Shown piece after piece: positions 42,928-52,123 of a stretch of 64,000 nucleotides of DNA. The DNA is taken from positions 15,585 to 79,584 of the forward strand of contig JAZNAL010000020.1 of assembly GCA_045586505.1 (NCBI GenBank), read 5' to 3'. Both the position numbers and the translations under genes were made by a program. The notes under the pieces were generated by a model that saw only the letters and a list, made by a program, of their open reading frames with translations, was not told the origin of the DNA and made no database searches. How positions within the stretch are numbered: position 1 is the first letter of the stretch; each line of letters opens with the position of its first letter. The stretch is from Flemingiibacterium sp045586505 (GTDB lineage Bacteria; Bacillota; Clostridia; Oscillospirales; CAG-272).

Positions 42928-43668
42928 TTACTTTCGCTCCCGTCTATCTTTTAGTTTTGGCTCGTACTGTATGCCGTCTTTTTCATACCAATGGACATCG
43001 AATATGTATTTGCTACTGCTAATTTTACCTGCCCGTTTCTGCCAGTCTTTCACAGTTCCACCATATTCGCTTATTAGCCGTTCAACGCAACGGATGGGGT
43101 CCTTCGCACCCTCCCCCGCTATCGTTACTATTTTATCGAATTTTGTATGTCTTGGGATAAACAGCTTCTCGCCGTTCCAAATGTAGTTGAGTTGTTGCTG
43201 TAAATAATTCTTGCTCTTCGCAAGAACCTTATAACTATCCCATAGTTCAATGTTTTGGTATTTAAGATTTTGAAACTCAGCAAAGGTAGATGGAAAATCA
43301 GCATCCATTAACTCTTTATACCGCTGATACTGTGCTTCATCAGCACTTCTATTATACCGCATTTTACTGCTTTTGTCAACAGCTTCGGCACCATATTTTT
43401 CATCTTGAGAAGCCTTCCACTGCTTATAGGTCATATCCCTCGACACTGCATAAGCCTTGCCCGTTTCGATGTCGCGAGCGTACCGCTCGCCAACGCCTTC
43501 CATATCAGCAAAATACGGTGCGGTACAGCATCGGCACCAAGGGTGAAACGGATTCGCCGTAAGCCCCGGCTGATATGCGCTCATCGGGAAGACTTTGCCG
43601 TCAAGCTCCGAGCATTTGTCACATGTACCAGGAAAACAAGCTCCGCCCGATGTAGAGCTGAAAGCTGC
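42928..43668 (-). pseudogene. Phage minor head protein (gp7/F-like) with toxin-50-like C-terminus, N-terminally truncated
   Basis: The frame is open from 43668 down to the stop at 42928, with the first ATG at 43584. The upstream part, GTCDKCSELDGKVF followed by PGLTANPFHPWCRC, is the conserved Cys/His segment near the C-terminus of SPP1 gp7/Mu F-type head morphogenesis proteins, where the ATG lies inside the motif; the usual 250 or more N-terminal residues are missing and a TGA precedes. Residues about 130-218 from the ATG (FIPRHTKFDK, DPIRCVERLISEYGG, YIFDVHWYEKDGIQYE) resemble the polymorphic toxin type 50 domain that Firmicute phages fuse to this protein. An ORF of 218 residues remains translatable. 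Confidence 0.7.
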
Positions 43669-44095
43669 TCAAGCGCGGTCTGCAAGAAGCGCAGGCGGCT
43701 TAGTTTCGCTTTGCATTCTCTTGCGTTTGGATATACTCGCTTTTAAATATAATGAAAAGTTCGTGTTTGTTCATCCTGTTGCCCACATAGGTTTATTCAA
43801 AAAATAAGGAAAAAGCGAGCCTGCCGATCCCACTTTGACGATAGGTGCGCAGACGTTTTTGTTGAAGCCGAAAAAATGCAAAAAATACTCGGAAAAATTT
43901 TCAAAACCTATTGACAAACAGAAAGACCTGTGCTATAATAATATACTGCATTATAATCGCTTTGACTATGCGCACAGGGCGAGCTATGTCAAAAAACGGG
44001 CTTACAGGCTGACATTTTTTGTGCAATACGCCTATAATGCGAAAGTCTAGAGATTAACTACGGATGTCAATAACGTTGAATGGAGTGAAGATTTA
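43669..44095. other. Gene-free stretch: phage relic edge and rpoB leader
   Basis: Bases 43669-43800 hold short broken frames, among them a 24-codon minus-strand ORF starting MNKHELFIIFKSEY, likely more phage debris. From 43910 the stretch contains the rpoB promoter and a leader of about 150 bases. I see no L10/L12 genes, which precede rpoB in most bacteria. Confidence 0.6.
43910..43938 (+). promoter_or_regulatory. Perfect sigma-A promoter of rpoBC
   Basis: TTGACA (43910-43915), a 17-base spacer and TATAAT (43933-43938). Start of transcription is expected near 43945, giving a leader of about 150 bases. It makes rpoBC independent of any upstream ribosomal-protein operon. Confidence 0.92.
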
Positions 44096-47000
44096 ATGGT
44101 GGTCAAACCCACGATGCTTGGCAAGACCGAACGAATGAGCTTCGCCAAAATAGGCGATACTCTGGAAATGCCCAATCTTATCGAGGTCCAGAAGAAGTCG
44201 TATAGGTGGTTCCTCGAGGAGGGACTTCGCGAGGTGCTGCATGATGTGTCGCCGATTACCGACTATTCCGGCAATCTCGTTATCGAGTTCATCAATTATA
44301 CCATCGACCCGACCCCGAAGTATCCCGAGGAGGAGTGCAAGGATCGCGATACCAACTTTGCAGCCCCTCTGCGCGTTACCGTAAGACTTACCAACAAGGC
44401 TACAGGTGAAGTCAAGGAGTCTGCGGTGTACATGGGCGATTTCCCGCTCATGACCGACAATGGTACCTTTATTATTAACGGCGCCGAGCGTGTTATCGTA
44501 TCTCAGATCGTAAGATCGCCCGGTATATACTACGAGACCTCTATCGACAAGACCGGTAAGGTCATCTATGCCGCTACTGTTATCCCCTATCGCGGTGCAT
44601 GGCTTGAATACGAGACCGATGCCAACGATATTTTCTATGTACGTATAGACAAAAACCGCAAGATCCCGGTCACCGTGCTTATCCGTGCGCTCGGTATTGA
44701 GACCAACGACGAGATCACCAAGTATTTCGGCGAGGATCCCAAGCTGATCGCTACCATGGAGAAGGATATGATGCAGGCGGAAGCCGACAAGAATCATACC
44801 TCTCTCGGCGATGAAGCGCTGAAGGAGATCTATAAGAAGCTGCGTCCCGGCGAGCCTCCGCTAGTTGAGAGCGCACAGCTTCTCATCAACAACCTCTTCT
44901 TTGATCCCAAGCGTTATGATCTCGCCGCTGTCGGTCGTTACAAGTACGACAAGAAGCTGGCGCTGGGCAATCGTATCGCAGGTCACACCCTTGCTCGCCC
45001 CGTTATCTCCCCCATCACAGGCGAGCTGCTTTACGATGCAAACGAGCTGCTTGACAATGAGAAGGCTCTTAACATCGAGCACGCAGGTGTCAACGAAGTA
45101 TACCTCCTGCTTGAGGATGGTGAGTCCGAGATTAAGGTGTTCGGCAACGGCATGATCGAGCCGAAGTATGTCATTGGCTGTGATCTTGACGATATCGGAA
45201 TCACCGAGAAGGTCAAGCTCTCCGCTATGATCGGTATGCTGGAGGAGGTCGGCGGCGATGTTGACGAGTTCAAGAAGATCGCACGCGAAAGAATTGCCGA
45301 GCTTTCTCCCAAGCATATTACCAAGGACGATATTTTCGCGTCCATCAACTACCTCACCTGCCTTGCTCACGATATCGGCACCAAGGATGACATCGACCAC
45401 CTGGGCAACCGTCGTCTGCGTTCTGTCGGTGAGCTCTTACAGAATCAGCTCCGCATCGGCTTCTCCCGTATGGACAAGACCGTTAAGGAGCGCATGACCA
45501 CTCAGGATGCCGAGACCCTTACACCTAACACGCTTATCAATATAAGACCCGTTGTTACCGCGATCCGCGAGTTTTTCGGCTCCTCGCCGCTCTCGCAGTT
45601 CATGGATCAGAACAACCCGCTGGCAGAGCTTACTCACAAGCGCCGTCTGTCCGCGCTCGGTCCCGGCGGTCTTTCCCGTGACCGCGCATCCTTCGAGGTT
45701 CGTGACGTACACTACACTCACTACGGTCGTATGTGCCCCATCGAGACCCCTGAAGGACCCAACATCGGTCTTATTTCCTACCTTTCCACCTATGCAAAGA
45801 TCAACAACTACGGCTTCATCGAGGCTCCTTACCGCAAGATCGACAAGGCGACCGGTATCGTTACTGACGAAGTCGAGTACATGACCGCTGATGTGGAGGA
45901 TAACTACACTATCGCGCAGGCGAATGAGCCTCTTGACGAGAACAACCGCTTTGTAAACAAGCGTATCTCCGGCCGCCGCAGAAACGAGATTATCGAGTTC
46001 AATGCGGAAGAAGCAGACTATATGGACGTTTCGCCGAAGATGGTTGTGTCCGTTGCTACAGCCTGCATCCCCTTCCTTGAAAACGACGACAACTCCCGTG
46101 CGCTCATGGGTTCGAACATGCAGAAGCAGGCAGTTCCGCTGCTGGTTTCCGACTCGCCTATCGTTGCTACCGGTATGGAGTACAAGGCAGCCGTTGACTC
46201 GGGTGTCGTTGTATGTGCAAGAAACGCCGGATATGTTGAAAAGGTATGCGCTGACGAGATCGTTATTCGTACCGACGCCGGCACCAAGGATGTTTATCAT
46301 CTTATCAAGTTCAAGCGCTCCAACCAGGGCACCTGCGTAAACCAGAAGCCCATCGTCAACGTCGGTGAGCGCATTGAAGAAAAGCAGGTCATCGCAGACG
46401 GCCCCGCTACCGACCACGGTGAGATCTCCCTCGGTAAAAATGCCCTCATCGGCTTCATGACCTGGGAAGGCTACAACTACGAGGACGCGGTACTTCTTAA
46501 CGAGCGTCTCGTACGCGATGACGTTTACACCTCTATCCATATTGAAGAATACTCCCACGAAGCGCGTGACACCAAGCTTGGTCCGGAAGAGATCACCAAG
46601 GAAATTCCCAACGTTGGTGAGGATGCGCTGAAGGATCTTACTCCCGACGGTATCATCAGAAAGGGTACCGAGGTAAGAGCCGGCGATATCCTCGTAGGTA
46701 AGGTAACTCCCAAGGGTGAGACCGAGCTTACAGCTGAGGAAAGACTGCTCCGTGCGATCTTCGGTGAGAAGGCGCGCGAGGTTCGTGATACTTCCCTCAG
46801 ACTGCCTCACGGCGAGTCGGGTATCGTAATCGACGTTAAGGTATTCTCACGGGAAAATTCCGACGAGCTTCCGCCCGGAGTCAACAAGGTAGTTCGCGTT
46901 TATATCGCTCAGAAGCGTAAGATCTCTGTCGGTGACAAGATGGCGGGCCGCCATGGTAACAAGGGTGTCGTTTCACGTATCCTGCCTCCCGAAGATATGC

Positions 47001-47833
47001 CTTTCCTGCCCGACGGTACTCCTTTGGATATCGTTCTTAACCCCATGGGCGTTCCTTCCCGAATGAACATTGGTCAGGTGCTTGAGGTACACCTCGGCAT
47101 CGCGGCAAGAAAGCTTGGCTGGAAGATCATGACCCCCGTATTCGACGGCGCTAACGAGAAGGATATCGCAGAGTGCCTCAAGATGGCGGGCATCAACGAA
47201 AACGGCAAGACAATTCTTTACGACGGACGTACGGGCGAGCCCTTCGACAACCCCGTAACCGTTGGTATAATGTACTATCTGAAGCTCCATCACCTGGTTG
47301 ATGATAAGATTCATGCGCGTTCTACCGGTCCTTACGGTCTGGTTACCCAGCAGCCTCTCGGCGGTAAGGCGCAGTTCGGCGGTCAGCGTTTCGGTGAGAT
47401 GGAGGTTTGGGCACTGGAGGCATACGGTGCGGCTTACACGCTCCAGGAGATCCTGACTGTGAAGTCGGACGACGTTACCGGACGTGTCAAGACCTATGAA
47501 GCTATCGTCAAGGGTCAGAATATCCCCACTCCCGGTGTGCCTGAGGCATTCAAGGTGCTTGTTAAGGAGCTCCAGTCTCTGGCGCTGGATGTCAAGGTTC
47601 TCGACCGCGAGGGCAATGTTATCGAGCTTGCAAAACTCGGTGAGGAAGAGGAAGAATTCATTCCCAACTATGTTACCAGCGGTGAGCTTGGCGAGACTGT
47701 TGCCGAGGGCGATATCCTTGCTGACGGCTACACCGAGGAAGAGTTCGAGGATGACGATGAATTCGGTGACGAGGACTATGCTCCCGAGCTCGGTTTCGAA
47801 GATGACGACGCCTATGATGGCCACGATGAATAA
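44096..47833 (+). CDS. rpoB: RNA polymerase beta subunit
   Basis: The 1245-residue protein is a full beta subunit. It has the N-terminal lobe, a rifampicin-pocket region at about 494-530 (SQFMDQNNPLAELTHKRRLS) with residues that usually mean sensitivity, RMCPIETPEGPNIGLI after it, and KMAGRHGNKGVVSRI near 940. The C-terminal anchor region (QPLGGKAQFGGQRFGEMEVW) is intact and ends in a very acidic tail of about 60 residues (EEFEDDDEFGDEDY), longer than in Bacillus. GGAGTG precedes the ATG. It is followed by rpoC after 19 bases. Confidence 0.98.
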   Translation: MVVKPTMLGKTERMSFAKIGDTLEMPNLIEVQKKSYRWFLEEGLREVLHDVSPITDYSGNLVIEFINYTIDPTPKYPEEECKDRDTNFAAPLRVTVRLTNKATGEVKESAVYMGDFPLMTDNGTFIINGAERVIVSQIVRSPGIYYETSIDKTGKVIYAATVIPYRGAWLEYETDANDIFYVRIDKNRKIPVTVLIRALGIETNDEITKYFGEDPKLIATMEKDMMQAEADKNHTSLGDEALKEIYKKLRPGEPPLVESAQLLINNLFFDPKRYDLAAVGRYKYDKKLALGNRIAGHTLARPVISPITGELLYDANELLDNEKALNIEHAGVNEVYLLLEDGESEIKVFGNGMIEPKYVIGCDLDDIGITEKVKLSAMIGMLEEVGGDVDEFKKIARERIAELSPKHITKDDIFASINYLTCLAHDIGTKDDIDHLGNRRLRSVGELLQNQLRIGFSRMDKTVKERMTTQDAETLTPNTLINIRPVVTAIREFFGSSPLSQFMDQNNPLAELTHKRRLSALGPGGLSRDRASFEVRDVHYTHYGRMCPIETPEGPNIGLISYLSTYAKINNYGFIEAPYRKIDKATGIVTDEVEYMTADVEDNYTIAQANEPLDENNRFVNKRISGRRRNEIIEFNAEEADYMDVSPKMVVSVATACIPFLENDDNSRALMGSNMQKQAVPLLVSDSPIVATGMEYKAAVDSGVVVCARNAGYVEKVCADEIVIRTDAGTKDVYHLIKFKRSNQGTCVNQKPIVNVGERIEEKQVIADGPATDHGEISLGKNALIGFMTWEGYNYEDAVLLNERLVRDDVYTSIHIEEYSHEARDTKLGPEEITKEIPNVGEDALKDLTPDGIIRKGTEVRAGDILVGKVTPKGETELTAEERLLRAIFGEKAREVRDTSLRLPHGESGIVIDVKVFSRENSDELPPGVNKVVRVYIAQKRKISVGDKMAGRHGNKGVVSRILPPEDMPFLPDGTPLDIVLNPMGVPSRMNIGQVLEVHLGIAARKLGWKIMTPVFDGANEKDIAECLKMAGINENGKTILYDGRTGEPFDNPVTVGIMYYLKLHHLVDDKIHARSTGPYGLVTQQPLGGKAQFGGQRFGEMEVWALEAYGAAYTLQEILTVKSDDVTGRVKTYEAIVKGQNIPTPGVPEAFKVLVKELQSLALDVKVLDREGNVIELAKLGEEEEEFIPNYVTSGELGETVAEGDILADGYTEEEFEDDDEFGDEDYAPELGFEDDDAYDGHDE

Positions 47834-47852
47834 GAATTGGAGAAGATAATTG

Positions 47853-50800
47853 ATGGAACGAAACGTATTTGATTCAATCAAAATCGGTCTTGCTTCTCCC
47901 GAAATGATAAGAAGCTGGTCTTACGGCGAGGTCAAAAAGCCTGAGACTATCAACTACAGAACTCTTAAAGCTGAGCGCGACGGACTTTTCTGCGAGCGCA
48001 TCTTCGGTCCGACCAAGGACTGGGAGTGCCTCTGCGGAAAGTACAAGCGTGTACGCCATAAGGGTAAGATATGCGAAAAGTGCGGCGTTGAAGTTACCAC
48101 CAAAAAGGTACGCCGCGAGAGAATGGGTCACATTGAGCTGGCGGCTCCCGTATCTCACATCTGGTACTTCCGTGCCATCCCGTCGAGAATGGGTCTGCTG
48201 CTTGACATCACCCCGAGACTTCTTGAAAAGGTACTCTATTTTGCAAGCTATATTGTAATCGATCCCGGTGCAACCGAGCTTGTAAAGATGCAGCTGCTCA
48301 ACGAGCGCGAGTATCAGGAGAATATCGAGAAGTACGGCAGAGACGCATTCAAGGTAGGTATGGGTGCTGAGGCGATCAAGGAACTGCTTGCTCAGATCGA
48401 CATCGTGGCACTCTCCGACAGCCTCCACGCAGAGCTTGCACAGGCTGCGGGACAGAAAAAGGTCCGCATTATCAAGCGCCTTGAGGTTGTTGAAGCCTTC
48501 CGCAAGTCCGGCAACAAGCCCGAGTGGATGATCCTTGACGTAGTTCCGGTCATCCCGCCGGATATCCGTGCGATGGTACAGCTCGACGGCGGACGCTTTG
48601 CATCCTCCGACCTGAACGACCTCTATCGCCGTGTTATCAACAGAAATAACCGTCTTAAGAGACTCATGGAGCTCTCCGCTCCCGAGATCATCATCCGCAA
48701 TGAGAAGCGTATGCTTCAGGAAGCGGTTGACGCACTTATCGATAACGGCCGCCGCGGCAAGCCCGTAACCGGCCCCAACAACCGTCCGCTCAAGTCGCTC
48801 TCCGAAATGCTGCGCGGTAAGCAGGGTCGCTTCCGTCAGAACCTGCTCGGTAAGCGTGTTGACTACTCCGGACGTTCGGTTATCGTCGTCGGTCCCGATC
48901 TTAAGATCTATCAGTGCGGTCTTCCTAAGGAAATGGCGCTGGAGCTCTTCAAGCCCTTCGTTATGAAGCGCCTTGTTGAAACTCAGAAGGCTACCAACAT
49001 CAAGGACGCAAAGAAGAAGGTGGAGAAGGTCGATGTAGCGGTTTGGGACGCACTTGAAAACGTAATCAAGGAGCATCCTGTACTCTTAAACCGTGCACCT
49101 ACACTTCACAGACTGTCCATCCAGGCGTTTGAGCCGATCCTCGTTGAAGGACGTGCAATCAAGCTTCATCCGCTGGTTTGTACCGCATTCAACGCCGACT
49201 TCGACGGCGACCAGATGCCTGTACACGTTCCGCTTTCCGCGGAGGCTCAGGCAGAGGCACGCTTCCTCATGCTGTCGGCTAACAACCTCTTGAAGCCCGC
49301 GGACGGACGCTCTGTAACCGTACCGTCTCAGGACATGATCCTCGGCTCCTACTACCTTACCATCGACCGTGAGGGTGAGCCCGGTGAAGGTCACGTATTC
49401 CGTGACTTCGATGAGGCTGTAATGGCTTATGAAAACCATCTGCTGGGCATCCATGCACCCATCAAAGTGCGTGTTTCCAGAGAGATTGACGGTGTTATGT
49501 ACACCAGAATCATTGATGCAACTCTCGGACGCCTTATCTTTAACCGTGAGATTCCCCAGGACCTCGGTTTTGTTGACAGAAGCGATCCCGAAAAGATTCT
49601 TGATCTTGAAATCGCGTTCCCGACCAAGAAGAAGGATCTCGGTAAGATCATCGACCGCTGCATCAAGAAGCACGGTCCTGCTGTTACCGCACAGGTGCTT
49701 GACTCCATCAAGGCGATGGGCTTCAAGTATTCTACAAAATCCTCCCTTTCCATCTCCGTTGCGGATATGACCATCCCCGAGCAGAAGTACACTCTCGTCG
49801 CAGATGCTGAAAAGCAAGTGCTCGACGTTATGAAGCATTTCCAGAGAGGTAGGCTTTCCGAAGAGGAGCGCTATAACACAGTTATCAAGATCTGGGAGAA
49901 GACCACCAACGACGTTGTCGAGGCTCTCCAGGCTAAGTTCGACCGCTACAACCCGATCAAGATGATGAGTGACTCGGGTGCCCGCGGTAACTTGACACAG
50001 ATGCGTCAGCTCGCAGGTATGCGCGGACTTATGTTCGCGACCAACGGTAAGACCATGGAAATGCCGATCAAATCCAACTTCCGCGAAGGTCTTAATATCC
50101 TTGAATATTTCGTAGCGGCACGCGGTGCGCGTAAATCCCTTTCCGATACCGCGCTTAAGACCGCAGACTCCGGTTACCTTACCCGTCGTCTCGTTGACGT
50201 TTCGCAGGACGTTATCGTTCGCGAGGACGACTGCGGAACCCGCAAGGGTATCTGGGTATCCAAGATCATGGACGGCAACGAGGTCATCGAGCCGCTCAAG
50301 GACAGACTCATCGGCAGATTTGTTATCGGCGATGTGGTCAATCCCGAAACAGGCAAGCTGATCGTAGCGGACAATAACATGATCACCGACGATCAGGCTG
50401 ACGAGATCGTCAATGCCGGCATCGAAAAGGTACTCATCAGAACCATTCTCGAATGTAAAGCAAAGCACGGCGTTTGCTCGCACTGCTATGGCGCAGATCT
50501 TGCGTCCTCCAAGCCCGTTAACGTGGGTGAAGCAGTCGGTATCATCGCCGCACAGTCCATCGGTGAGCCGGGTACACAGCTTACCATGCGTACGTTCCAC
50601 ACCGGCGGCGTTGCCGGCGCGGACATCACTCAGGGTCTTCCCCGAGTCGAGGAGCTGTTCGAGGCGCGCCGTCCCAAGAAGACCGCTATCGTGGCGGAGA
50701 TCCCCGGTGTTGTACGCATCACCGAGAACAAGCGTATGCGCACCATTACCGTTTCCGCAGGCGGCGAGGTCGATGATGTTGCATACCCGATCCCGTTCGG

Positions 50801-51410
50801 TACACGTATCATTGTCGAGGACGGTCAGACTGTAGCAGCAGGTCAGGCGCTCACTGAGGGCTCCATCTGCCCTACCGATATCCTCCGTATCAACGGTCTG
50901 GATGCTGCGTATGACTATATCATCCGCGAGGTTCAGAAGGTTTACCGCCTCCAGTCGGTTGAGGTAAACGACAAGCATATCGAGGTTATCGCACGTCAGA
51001 TGACCAGAAAGACCCGCGTCGAGGACTCGGGAGATACCACCCTGCTTGCAGGCTCGGTTATCGACCTGCTTGAGCTTGAGCGTGAAAACGATGAGGTGCA
51101 GAAGCGAATCGATGCAGGCGAGATCGATCTCCGCCTTGCAACCGGCACACCCGTGCTGCTCGGTATTACCAAGGCTGCGCTGCTTACGGATTCCTTCCTG
51201 TCGGCAGCATCCTTCCAGGAGACCACCAAGGTTCTCACCGAAGCCGCTATCAAGGGCAAGGTCGACAATCTGCTGGGTCTTAAGGAGAATGTTATCATCG
51301 GTAAGCTCATTCCCGCCGGTACCGGTATGGAATGCTACCGCTCCATCGAAATCGACAAGGCTGAAGAAGCTATTGTTACAACAGAGCCCACACAGGCTGT
51401 CGGTTCGTAA
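47853..51410 (+). CDS. rpoC: RNA polymerase beta' subunit
   Basis: The 1185-residue beta' subunit has the zinc ribbon CLCGKYKRVRHKGKICEKC near 58-76, the catalytic NADFDGD at about 447-453 and the second zinc site with CKAKHGVCSHCYG near 868. The trigger-loop area (RTFHTGGVAGADITQGLPRV) is intact. I chose ATG at 47853, after GGAGAAG; a TTG directly before it is possible but less likely. It ends 10 bases before a strong terminator. The usual rpsL-rpsG-fusA-tuf genes do not follow. Confidence 0.98.
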   Translation: MERNVFDSIKIGLASPEMIRSWSYGEVKKPETINYRTLKAERDGLFCERIFGPTKDWECLCGKYKRVRHKGKICEKCGVEVTTKKVRRERMGHIELAAPVSHIWYFRAIPSRMGLLLDITPRLLEKVLYFASYIVIDPGATELVKMQLLNEREYQENIEKYGRDAFKVGMGAEAIKELLAQIDIVALSDSLHAELAQAAGQKKVRIIKRLEVVEAFRKSGNKPEWMILDVVPVIPPDIRAMVQLDGGRFASSDLNDLYRRVINRNNRLKRLMELSAPEIIIRNEKRMLQEAVDALIDNGRRGKPVTGPNNRPLKSLSEMLRGKQGRFRQNLLGKRVDYSGRSVIVVGPDLKIYQCGLPKEMALELFKPFVMKRLVETQKATNIKDAKKKVEKVDVAVWDALENVIKEHPVLLNRAPTLHRLSIQAFEPILVEGRAIKLHPLVCTAFNADFDGDQMPVHVPLSAEAQAEARFLMLSANNLLKPADGRSVTVPSQDMILGSYYLTIDREGEPGEGHVFRDFDEAVMAYENHLLGIHAPIKVRVSREIDGVMYTRIIDATLGRLIFNREIPQDLGFVDRSDPEKILDLEIAFPTKKKDLGKIIDRCIKKHGPAVTAQVLDSIKAMGFKYSTKSSLSISVADMTIPEQKYTLVADAEKQVLDVMKHFQRGRLSEEERYNTVIKIWEKTTNDVVEALQAKFDRYNPIKMMSDSGARGNLTQMRQLAGMRGLMFATNGKTMEMPIKSNFREGLNILEYFVAARGARKSLSDTALKTADSGYLTRRLVDVSQDVIVREDDCGTRKGIWVSKIMDGNEVIEPLKDRLIGRFVIGDVVNPETGKLIVADNNMITDDQADEIVNAGIEKVLIRTILECKAKHGVCSHCYGADLASSKPVNVGEAVGIIAAQSIGEPGTQLTMRTFHTGGVAGADITQGLPRVEELFEARRPKKTAIVAEIPGVVRITENKRMRTITVSAGGEVDDVAYPIPFGTRIIVEDGQTVAAGQALTEGSICPTDILRINGLDAAYDYIIREVQKVYRLQSVEVNDKHIEVIARQMTRKTRVEDSGDTTLLAGSVIDLLELERENDEVQKRIDAGEIDLRLATGTPVLLGITKAALLTDSFLSAASFQETTKVLTEAAIKGKVDNLLGLKENVIIGKLIPAGTGMECYRSIEIDKAEEAIVTTEPTQAVGS

Positions 51411-51418
51411 AATAATCA

Positions 51419-51448
51419 AAAAAGGAGTCGTGTAAACGACTCCTTTTT
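51419..51448 (+). terminator. Intrinsic terminator of rpoBC
   Basis: AAAAAGGAGTCGT (51419-51431) pairs with ACGACTCCTTTTT (51436-51448) around GTAA. The arm ends in T5. Confidence 0.95.
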
Positions 51449-51458
51449 GGCATGAAAC

Positions 51459-51498
51459 AAACGCGAGGTGTCGGCTTTCGCCAAAACACCTCGCGTTT
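51459..51498 (-). terminator. Intrinsic terminator of ppa
   Basis: AAACGCGAGGTGT (51459-51471) pairs with ACACCTCGCGTTT (51486-51498), loop of 14 bases. On the minus strand the stem ends in TTTGTTT, 15 bases after the ppa stop. Confidence 0.85.
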
Positions 51499-51512
51499 CT
51501 TATATCTGACGT

Positions 51513-52046
51513 TTATTTACAGAAAATTTCAATATAATTATCGATGGCACTTGCAATGACTTTCACTGCCGCCGCGCGGTCACTTACTTCGTTGACAGCG
51601 GTTTCCTTGTTTTCGAGATTCTTGTAAACGCGGAAGAAGTGCTGCATTTCTTCAAAAATGCGACCCGGAAGCTGATCGATGTTGGTGTACTGATTGTAGG
51701 TGGGGTCGGAGAACGGGATGGCGATGATCTTCTCGTCGTTTCTGCCGTTGTCCATCATGGAGATGACTCCGATTGGGTATGCGCGGACAAGTGTCATGGG
51801 CTCGATTGCTTCTGAGCAGAGCAGTAGCACGTCAAGCGGGTCCTTATCGTCGCCGTAGGTGCGGGGAATAAAGCCGTAGTTTGCGGGGTAGTGTGTCGAG
51901 GTGTAAAGAATACGGTCAAGCAAGAGGTAACCGGTTTCTTTGTCAAGCTCATACTTTTTCTTACTGCCCTTGGATATCTCTATAACGCAGACAAAATCTT
52001 CGGGGGTTATGCGTTTGGGGGATATATCGTGCCAGATGTTTGACAT
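51513..52046 (-). CDS. ppa: Inorganic pyrophosphatase (family I)
   Basis: This soluble family I enzyme hydrolyses PPi and drives biosynthetic reactions. The 177 residues show YPANYGFIPRT near 53-63 and the metal-binding signature DDKDPLDVL near 66-74. Family II or membrane pyrophosphatases are more common in Clostridia, so a family I enzyme is slightly notable. GGAG precedes the ATG. Confidence 0.95.
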   Translation of the reverse strand: MSNIWHDISPKRITPEDFVCVIEISKGSKKKYELDKETGYLLLDRILYTSTHYPANYGFIPRTYGDDKDPLDVLLLCSEAIEPMTLVRAYPIGVISMMDNGRNDEKIIAIPFSDPTYNQYTNIDQLPGRIFEEMQHFFRVYKNLENKETAVNEVSDRAAAVKVIASAIDNYIEIFCK

Positions 52047-52088
52047 AAAAACAACTCCGTTTTGCTTATATATTATATTATGTGAAAC

Positions 52089-52116
52089 GCCGCGGCTTTA
52101 TATTCAAAGCCGCGGC
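52089..52116 (-). terminator. Intrinsic terminator of serA
   Basis: GCCGCGGCTTT (52089-52099) and AAAGCCGCGGC (52106-52116) form a perfect 11-bp stem, 7 bases after the serA stop. The T-run is weak on the minus strand (GTTTCAC); on the plus strand TTTTT lies nearby. Confidence 0.7.
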
Positions 52117-52123
52117 ATGCTTT

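Larger units (their letters stand above)
42349..43668 (-). mobile_element. Decayed prophage remnant (head-morphogenesis genes)
   Basis: Three minus-strand reading frames in tailed-phage head order are present: the C-terminal part of a minor head protein, a 64-residue protein and the N-terminal part of a GP20-like scaffold protein. No integrase, portal, capsid or attachment site is seen, and both outer genes are truncated. The remnant lies between rpsT and rpoB, a place where a core locus in related genomes normally has no phage genes. Confidence 0.75.

Noticed and set aside
45437..46810. 457-codon open frame antisense to rpoB
   Set aside because: Same cause: codon bias in rpoB. No motif or start signal.
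49086..51419. 777-codon open frame antisense to rpoC
   Set aside because: It is an exact shadow of rpoC, which has all family motifs; the strong codon bias of rpoC leaves the opposite frame free of stops. Its translation shows no family pattern and no ribosome binding site.
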